This document shows positions 57,949-64,000 of a stretch of 64,000 bases of DNA, one piece after another (the first letter of the stretch is position 1; every line of letters starts with the position of its first letter). The stretch comes from Babylonia areolata. Its lineage: Eukaryota; Mollusca; Gastropoda; Neogastropoda; Buccinidae. The DNA lies in NCBI RefSeq assembly GCF_041734735.1, contig NC_134905.1, positions 12,313,714 to 12,377,713 on the forward strand, given 5' to 3'. The position numbers and the translations under genes are program-made. A model generated the notes under the pieces. That model did no database searches. It saw only the letters and a program-made list of their open reading frames with translations, and was not told where the DNA came from.

Positions 57949-58048
57949 GTCCAGCAGTGAACGAGGACGGGAACTGCAGAGAACTGATCGACAATGCCAA
58001 GCGAGACTGCGCGGACTTCCTGACAGATGGCTATGGAGATTACTGCGG
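57949..58048 (+). CDS. Cysteine-rich modular protein, exon 6 (module 3, type A)
   Basis: Acceptor TGTGATGGACAG|GT; T from exon 5 plus GT gives Cys. Reads PAVNEDGNCRELIDNAKRDC, ADFLTDGYGDYC and ends TGC GG|GTGTGT, phase 2. Pattern C-x10-C-x11-C. An alternative acceptor, TTTTATTACCAG at 57922, has a better pyrimidine tract but leads into a frame lacking the module pattern. Confidence 0.83.
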
Positions 58049-58622
58049 GTGTGTATTTTCATAGAGATCATTGTGGTAGCAAGATGTGACAGGACACATT
58101 ATTAATAAACAAGGGTAATAGATAAGCAAGGTACATGCTTTTTTTTACATCCAAACCTCGCTCAAGAGAGGGACTAAAGCAAACGAAACAAAGTGTAAAC
58201 GGAAGGGAAAAAAAATCAAAATATTATGGCCAAAGTATCATTCCACCTCCCACTGTCATCCCGCCCAGAACTCAGCAGAAGACAACACAAAAGAAAAGCA
58301 ATGTAAATACTACGCCTAAATAGAATGGGAAGTCCTCCCTTCGTGATCAAACCCCCACCCCCAACGCACCCACATTGGCACAAACACACCATCCGTGCCC
58401 CAAACACACGATCCCCCCTCCCCCCCCCCGCCCCCCGAACCCCACACACGCACAATCTATGGACCCCCTTCCCCCACCCCCACACACAAACACACGACCT
58501 GTGGACACCACACACACACACACGCACGCACGCACGCACGCACGATGTGTGGAACCCTGTGCTGGTGGAAGCGAAGTTGTCGGTGACTGCACAGTGACCA
58601 CGTGGTGTGCGGACTGTTGCAG
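58049..58622. other. Intron 6 with C-rich and CA-rich tracts
   Basis: Poly-C-rich block near 58410-58440, (CA)n and (CGCA)n near 58505-58545, then the acceptor GCGGACTGTTGCAG. Confidence 0.8.
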
Positions 58623-58720
58623 GTCTCTGAAAACCTACATCGACTGCCTGGACATCACCTTGACCACCTGTCCAGACTCGGACCTCAACTCTATGCTGTC
58701 CAGCCAGTACCAACACCATT
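58623..58720 (+). CDS. Cysteine-rich modular protein, exon 7 (module 3, type B)
   Basis: Acceptor GGACTGTTGCAG|G; GG plus G makes Gly. Reads SLKTYIDCLDITLTTCPDSD, LNSMLSSQYQHH and ends CAT T|GTCAGT, phase 1, the same donor as exon 5. T joins GC of exon 8 to give Cys. Pattern C-x7-C-P then C. The exon's last 20 bases plus donor recur in altered form at 58811-58832. Confidence 0.86.
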
Positions 58721-58810
58721 GTCAGTCTTTTATATTCTTTATTCATTTATTTATCTATTTACTTACTTATCTATTCATTCATTCATTCATTTATTTCCAT
58801 GCTTTCTACA

Positions 58811-58832
58811 CAGTACCAGCACCACTGTCAGT
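58811..58832 (+). repeat. Duplicate of the exon 7 end and donor
   Basis: CAGTACCAGCACCACTGTCAGT against the genuine CAGTACCAACACCATTGTCAGT (58704-58725 region): two differences in 22 bases. It is preceded by TTTCTACACAG, an acceptor-like sequence. Confidence 0.85.
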
Positions 58833-59405
58833 TTAATCAATCAATCAATCAGTCAACTAATTAATATTATCCATCCATCCATCCATCCATTTATTTACAT
58901 ACCTGTAAGTTGAAGTTCAATCAATCAATCAATCAACCAATCAGTATTATCCATCCATCCATCCATCCATTTATTTACATACCTGTAAGTTGAAGTTCAA
59001 TCAAAGTTCAATCAATCAATCAATCAATCAACCAATCAGTATTATCCATCCATCCATCCATCCATTTATTTACATACCTGTAAGTTGAAGTTCAATCAAA
59101 GTTCAATCAATGAATCAATCAACCAATCAATATTATCCAACCATCCATCCATCCTTTTATTAACATACCTGTAAGTTGAAGTTCAATCAATCAATCAATC
59201 AACCAGTCGATATTATCCAACCATCCATCCATCCTTTTATTAACATACCTGTAAGTTGAAGTTCAATCAACCAATCAATATTATCCAACCATCCATCCAT
59301 CCTTTTATTAACATACCTGTAAGTTGAAGTTCAATCAATCAATCAATCAACCAGTCGATATTATCCAACCATCCATCCATTTATCTACATACCTGTAAGT
59401 TGAAG
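58833..59405. repeat. Tandem array with seven donor-like GTAAGT motifs, intron 7
   Basis: Units of about 60-100 bases: (CAAT)n, TATTATCC, (ATCC)n, TTTATTTACATACCTGTAAG and TTGAAGTTCAAT. ACCTGTAAGTTGAAG occurs seven times (near 58901, 58981, 59076, 59167, 59247, 59316, 59391). Confidence 0.94.
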
Positions 59406-59665
59406 TTTGATGGAAGGTCTTCCATACAGAACGGTGCCCCGAAAGAACTACGATCCAACCCTTCGTCTTGACAAATAGAGACCCATCCTTTCTGATTCCC
59501 AAAGCCAGGACGTACATGGATCAACACTGACGGCCCAGCAGCCGGCTCGCACACTCAATTATTACTGTGTCAGGGCGCCCTTCTGTAGGGTAAAACTCCG
59601 ATCAAACTTTGCTTACAGATAAGTCTCGTTTATCTTCCAATTCTACTCAGAGGATTTACCAACAG
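59406..59665. other. Intron 7, end
   Basis: Unique sequence up to the acceptor GATTTACCAACAG. Confidence 0.5.
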
Positions 59666-59801
59666 GCATGCAGGCTTTGCCTCGGAACAACCAGTATGAC
59701 GGCCGCTCCAAATGCCCGGATGACGTGGAGACGGCTATGATGGAGTGCTACAGTCACGTGCAGGGTGTGGACAGCAGCAGTGACAGAGCCACCTTCTGCA
59801 G
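59666..59801 (+). CDS. Cysteine-rich modular protein, exon 8 (module 4, type A)
   Basis: Acceptor TTTACCAACAG|GC completes Cys with T of exon 7. Reads MQALPRNNQYDGRSKCPDDV, ETAMMECYSHVQGVDSSSDR, ATFC and ends TGC AG|GTGAAC, phase 2. Pattern C-x10-C-x15-C. A charged linker precedes the first cysteine of the module. Confidence 0.87.
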
Positions 59802-59821
59802 GTGAACACTTCTTTGTCCTT

Positions 59822-60260
59822 GCCCAGTGGCAACGCGTCCGTCTAGGAAGCAAGGGAATCTGAGCATACAGGATCGAATCCCACTCCTGCCACAGTCACC
59901 CCACCCGCCACTAGACATTTAGTGGTGGTTTAGACGCTATATATTCACTCGGATGAGAAGATAAATCGAGGTCCCGCGTGTAGCATACACTTTGCGTACG
60001 TAAATGAACCCACGGCATCGAGTTGACCCTGGCAAAATTTCACAGTAAAGATTCACAGTGCGCGCGCGCGCGTGTGTGTGTGTGTGTGTGCCTGAAGCCT
60101 GACTAAATGACACAGAAAACTAATGAAGAGCGCCTAAAGGCGCCTATCAGTCTGCTCTGCCCAAGTTTGCAGCCTGTTCTGCAAATGATACCGTTAAAGC
60201 GCTAAGAGCTTGGTCTCAGACCGAGGATAGGCACTATATAAGTATCCAAATCAATCAATC
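59822..60260 (+). mobile_element. tRNA-derived SINE, family S5, long copy
   Basis: Head CAGTGGCAACGCGTCCG (box A region) and GGATCGAATCCCACTCC (box B). The body AGTGGTGGTTTAGACGCTAT ... AATGAACCCACGGCAT is shared with 16880-17110. The 3' end is GCGCTAAGAGCTTGGTCTCA then GGCACTATATAAGTATCC with a (CAAT)n tail. A (CG)n(TG)n expansion at about 60060-60090 sits inside. Confidence 0.8.
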
Positions 60261-60296
60261 AGTATACGGTAATAACTGTAGTCGTACACTTTTCTG

Positions 60297-60480
60297 TGTC
60301 GTCCCATCATCTGCACCATTTCAGTGGCATTACTCCCACGCCGCTCATCCCGAGTCCCCCAAACACACCCACACCCGGGTTCATCTGCCGCAGTCTCAAC
60401 GCCGGCAGTCCACAGGGAATTATCGATGGTAGATCACCAGGAGGCCACAGACCAGAGGAAATACTGCTGCTACAGCTGTT
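60297..60480 (-). repeat. Dispersed repeat family S6, copy 3
   Basis: Reverse complement begins GATGAGCGGCGTGGGAGTAA then TGCCACTGAAATGGTGC, as in the copies at 32 and 47 kb. Confidence 0.75.
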
Positions 60481-60740
60481 GCTACAACTACTCACAAATG
60501 CTGCCGTTGATGCTGCACTACTACCACTGATTCCCCTGTAGGTAATGCTGCAGCTTATACTGCTATGACTACTATTACTGTTGCTGTTGCCGTTCATGAC
60601 TGACGACGACAACAACAACATAAAAAAACAACAACAATAACAATGATAATACTAATACTAATAATAATAATGATGATGATGATGATGGTGATGATGATCT
60701 CAACAAGCTCCGATACTTGTATTCTTACATCATCGTGCAG
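60481..60740. other. Intron 8, end, GCT- and GAT-rich
   Basis: Imperfect CTGCTG/ACTACT trinucleotide-rich stretch and (ATG)n at about 60668-60700, then the acceptor CATCATCGTGCAG. Confidence 0.7.
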
Positions 60741-60874
60741 AAAATCCAAGAAGTTCCTGCGCTGCATGGACGAGTTGTGGCAAAGGTGTCAGAACGACTC
60801 TCGGTTTGCCGTGATGTCCTCTGGCCCCGCTGACCACGTTAGGCAGGACATCCACACGTTCTGTGCCGTCAGGG
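60741..60874 (+). CDS. Cysteine-rich modular protein, exon 9 (module 4, type B)
   Basis: Acceptor ACATCATCGTGCAG|A; AG plus A makes Arg. Reads KSKKFLRCMDELWQRCQNDS, RFAVMSSGPADHVRQDIHTF, CAVR and ends AGG G|GTCAGT, phase 1, the third use of this donor. Pattern C-x7-C then C; the Pro after the second cysteine is Gln here. Confidence 0.87.
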
Positions 60875-60954
60875 GTCAGTATGTATGTGTATGTTTGTGT
60901 CTATGTATGTGTGTGTATGTATTAAAATGTAGATGTGAAAATTGAAAACCTGCC

Positions 60955-62095
60955 AACGGGTCACCTGTTGCCTTGCCACATGTCAGCTGCTCTATGGCCT
61001 TGACGGTCTCTTCCCAAGTTGGAGTCTGGTCCAGTTCTGTTTTTAATGGCTGTTACGGGATTCCAAGAATTGTGAAGTCGGCCTGTGCGGCTGGTGCTGA
61101 AGAGAGGCTGAAAGTGTTCAGACCATAGGTGAAGGATGGACGTCTTGTCTGTGAGAAGTGTTTAGATCATCAGTGAAGGATGGACGTCTTGTCTGTGAGA
61201 AGTGTTTAGATCATCAGTGAAGGATGGACGTCTTGTCTGTGAGAAGTGTTCAGGCCATAGGTGAAGGATGGACGTCTTGTCTGTGAGAAGTGTTTAGATC
61301 ATCAGTGAAGGATGGACGTCTTGTCTGTGAGAAGTGTTTAGATCATCAGTGAAGGATGGACGTCTTGTCTGTGAGAAGTGCCTGGCCGTCTGTGCTGTGC
61401 AAAGGACTCTAGGCCTGGTGTGAAGGGCCGTACACCGCCTTCACACTCCATAAAAAAACCCTCTGCTGTCACTAGTATCTGCACAAAGCTGAGCTCTTTC
61501 TGCGAGGTTGATCCATCACCCGTTCTGTATTTCTCTAAACTTGCGCTAGATTTGCTGTATACAAAGCGGGAGGCTGCATTCTTCTCTGGACAGGACTTCT
61601 GAGCAAGGTGAGCCTGATGTGTAGATATCTTCTTTGCCAGCATTTCACGGATCTGGTTGTTTTATTGGAATCAGTCTTTGGGTGTTTTTTTTCGAGGGAA
61701 CCCCAAAACTTCTTCAGGGGTTTGCAGGATGGCCGTTCTAATGTTTTCCCAGTGCCAATGCTTGGACCACAGATGCATCCAGCTTGTCTTCAGACTGTCT
61801 TTCTGCTGGAATATGGTGTTGGTTATTGTGAGTTCCTGCTCTGCGCAAAACTCCAATAGAAAGCGACCATTGTCGTTGCAGTTTCCAACACCATGTTTGC
61901 CAAGCACTCCTTTTCCAGGCTTCTGAATCTTGGCCTTCTCTGGCCTTGAAGTCGCCAAGGATTAGACCTTGTTTTCTGCAAGATGTTGTTCAGGTCAGTG
62001 TATAACTTGCTCTTCTCTGCAATGTCTGCCTGGAGAGTTGTGGCGCAGACACTGAACAGTGCGGCATGCTGCTCAGTGCGGAGTGGAAGGCGCAT
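60955..62095 (-). mobile_element. Inverted 5' part of a twin-primed RTE-like LINE
   Basis: The minus strand from 62095 reads MRLPLRTEQHAALFSVCATT, ADIAEKSKLYTDLNNILQK (endonuclease middle), NGRFLLEFCAEQELTITNTI and HLWSKHWHWENI. The linker MLAKKISTHQAHLAQKSCPE follows, and finally TWEETVKAIEQLTCGKATG near 60965, which is where the RT begins. The next expected residues, IPPE.W.KHGGPALH, lie on the plus strand at 62100. The segment is thus inverted against the rest of the same element. Several frame breaks are present. Confidence 0.85.
61115..61380. repeat. 44-base tandem repeat inside the inverted LINE part
   Basis: Six copies of GTGAAGGATGGACGTCTTGT plus CTGTGAGAAGTGTTTAGATC plus ATCA. On the minus strand the unit corresponds to the LINE linker motif LTDKTSILHRWSEHF, amplified locally. 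Confidence 0.9.
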
Positions 62096-63530
62096 GGAGA
62101 TGATTCCACCTGAGAATCGGAAGCATGGGGGCCCAGCCTTACACACCAAACTCCACGAGTTCTTTACCCACTGCTGTGAAGATGGCAAGCTAGCACAGGA
62201 CCTCCGTGATGCAGTTATCATCACCCTGTATTAGAACAATGGAGGGAAAGTCTGACTGCTCCAGCTACTGGAGGATAAATCTACTTTCTATCAAAAGGAA
62301 AATCCATGCAAGGGTACTCCACAGTGAACAGACTGGTGCCTAACATCACAAAAGAACACATCCCAGAGACCCAGTGTGACTACAGAGCCAACCGAAGCAC
62401 CACCAACATGGTATTTGTTCTAAGGCAGTTCCAAGAGAAATGCAGGGAACGGAAGAAAGGATTGTACCTGACCTTTATCGACCTCACCATAGTGTTCGGC
62501 ACTGTGACCAGGAAAGGTCAATGGCAAATCATGGAATGATAGGATGACCCCCAAAGTTCCTCAGCGTGGTCATCCAGCTACATAAAAAAATCAGCGTGGC
62601 CAGATCCGATACAGCAAGACCTCTCAAAGTTTTTCTACATAGAAAACAGAGTAAAGCAAGGTTGCGTCGTCGAGCCAACCAGTTTCACCATCTTCTTCTG
62701 GAGCAACTGACAAACACTGGAGCAACTAATTCGTGAGCTTCTTATTGCTGATGATGCTTCCCTCGTTGCCCTCACAGAGACAGTTCTGCAGCACATAACA
62801 GCCTGCTTTGCAGGGGCTACCAAGGTCTTCGGACTGGAAGTCAGCTTGAAAAGGACGGAAGTCCTCCATAAACCTTCACCTCAAGATGATTCCCATCCTC
62901 CTCACATTACCATCTGTGACACAGAGCTGAAGACAGTCCACCAGTTCAGCTACCTGGGGTGCACTGTATCATCAGATACCAAAATCGACAAAGGAATTAA
63001 CAGACTTGCAAAGGCAAACAGCGCTTTTGACAGACTGTGCAAACGAATCTGGAACAACAAGCATCTGAAGATGGGCGCAAAGATCGGCTTGTACAGAACC
63101 CTTGTTCTAACCACCTTCTACGGCTCTGAGTTTGGGTTACTTATCATCATCACCTTCGTCCTCTTGAACGTTTCTACCAACGCTGCCTCCGCACCATCCT
63201 CAACATCAACTGGACTGACCCTGTCACCAACACTGAAGTCCTCGAACAAGCAGAGGTCACCAGCATCGAGGTCATGCCGTTGAAGACACGACTGCGCTGG
63301 GCTGGGCATGTCAAGAATGGAGGACCGTCGCCTGCACAAGAGGAACTTTCCACTTGCCACCGTGACAGGGAGGCGCCCTGAAAGAGGTACAAGGACATGT
63401 TGAAGAAATTCCCAAGCGCCCATCACATTGATCATAGACTGGTCCACTCTCGCCACAGATCGTGCGACCTGGCGACACACCATCTGCCAAGCTGTCACCT
63501 CCTAAATGAACACGCACAGAGAACCTTCCT
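62096..63530 (+). mobile_element. RTE-like LINE, RT to C-terminus (same element as 60955-62095)
   Basis: The plus strand carries IPPENRKHGGPALHTKLHEF, DLRDAVIITLY, LVPNITKEHIPETQCDYRAN, RSTTNMVFVLRQFQEKC and LYLTFIDLTIVFGTV, where the usual catalytic Asp region FVDLTKAFD is altered. It continues with HQFSYLGCTVSSDTKID, RLAKANSAFDRLCKRIWNN, CLRTILNINWTDPVTNTEVL and LRWAGHVKNGG. It has frame breaks and ends near 63530, where SINE S1 begins. The sequence group is the same as the LINE at 45090-46160. Confidence 0.85.
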
Positions 63531-63640
63531 GGAGGAAGGAGGCGTCATTGCGTTCGGACAAATCCATATACGCTACACCACATCTGCTAAGCGGATGCCT
63601 GACCAGCAGGTAACCCAACGCGCTTAGTCAGGCCTTGAGA
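63531..63640 (+). mobile_element. SINE family S1, copy 7
   Basis: GGAGGAAGGAGGCGTCATTG, GTTCGGACAAATCCATATAC ... TAGTCAGGCCTTGAG, well preserved, directly after the LINE 3' part. Confidence 0.88.
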
Positions 63641-63980
63641 AATGAAAAAGACGTCACAGAAATCAGTATCACCAGGATCGTCGATTTAACGACAGCGGAT
63701 ACACCGGACGTTAGCCAAAAGGGCAAAGGACAAAACTTAAACGGGAAAAGTATACACTTGTACTGAGGCGGAATGACATTCACAAATAAAGTTGTAAAGT
63801 AAGGCCACAGGTATATCATTATAAAGTAAAGATGGACACAATCGCAGTCAGCGGCATATGTGTGGTCCAATGAACATCAGAATGTGAAAGACTAATACTG
63901 AGATCAGAGTTGAACGATTTTTATTTGCTTGACCGTGACGTCACTGCAACCGACCCAGGACAGGCTTCCCTCCCTTGCAG
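63641..63980. other. Intron 9, end
   Basis: Unique sequence ending in a strong acceptor CTTCCCTCCCTTGCAG. Confidence 0.6.
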
Positions 63981-64000
63981 CCGCTGTGGACGTGTTGGCC
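63981..64000 (+). CDS. Cysteine-rich modular protein, exon 10 (partial, start of module 5)
   Basis: Acceptor CCCTCCCTTGCAG|CC; G of exon 9 plus CC gives Ala, then AVDVLA to the window edge. The phase (1) agrees with a type A exon. Too short to test the cysteine pattern. Confidence 0.65.

Noticed and set aside
57923-58048. Alternative acceptor for exon 6 at TTTTATTACCAG
   Set aside because: Better pyrimidine tract but the resulting frame loses the C-x10-C-x11-C pattern and does not rebuild the cysteine split with exon 5.

Overview
This is animal nuclear DNA with introns and many repeats. It is most probably from a marine gastropod mollusc. That guess rests on several tRNA-derived SINE families with gastropod-like bodies, a mix of I-, L2-, CR1-, RTE- and L1-like LINEs plus a DIRS element, and a selenocysteine-encoding selenoprotein T gene (the insect homologue carries cysteine there). 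Species cannot be fixed from sequence alone. No bacterial, organellar, rRNA or CRISPR content is seen.

Two host genes can be rebuilt from splice sites and matching intron phases, although most of their exons are too short to stand out as open frames. (1) Selenoprotein T (SELENOT), minus strand: exon 1 at 20401-20555, exon 2 with an in-frame UGA (Cys-Tyr-Ser-Sec) at 13991-14228, exon 3 at 10241-10328. The last coding part and the SECIS element should lie beyond the left edge. (2) A secreted, cysteine-rich modular protein of no family I recognise, plus strand: ten exons from the signal-peptide exon at 38624-38675 to a partial exon starting at 63981, giving 355 codons so far. It is built from repeated six-cysteine modules. 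Each module is split over two exons of types A and B, and every module is bounded by phase 1 introns with a phase 2 intron inside.

Layout: 1-5147 is an I-superfamily LINE (minus) whose 5' end sits inside a DIRS-type fossil (5148 to about 8900); both probably lie in SELENOT intron 3. 9.1-20.6 kb is SELENOT exons and introns, with a 2.1-kb minisatellite, an L2-like LINE and SINEs. 20.6-33.6 kb is intergenic, with microsatellites, SINEs and an L1-like remnant. 33.65-37.4 kb is a second RNase H-bearing LINE (minus), with a repeated 5' flank reaching about 38.17 kb, head to head with the cysteine-rich gene. 38.6-64 kb is the cysteine-rich gene; its introns hold CR1-, RTE-, I/Jockey- and L1-like fragments, SINEs, and a minisatellite of about 6.3 kb (48.56-54.83 kb).

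The most unusual observation is that both host genes carry a minisatellite grown from their own intron/exon junction. In SELENOT about 46 extra copies of the exon 3 acceptor plus exon start lie just upstream of the real exon. In the cysteine-rich gene ten extra copies of the exon 2 acceptor plus exon start lie just upstream. In both cases use of an extra acceptor would usually bring an in-frame stop at once. A smaller duplicate of the exon 7 donor edge and a seven-copy array of GTAAGT donor-like motifs lie in intron 7. Whether these arrays act as splicing rheostats or are neutral replication products cannot be told from sequence.
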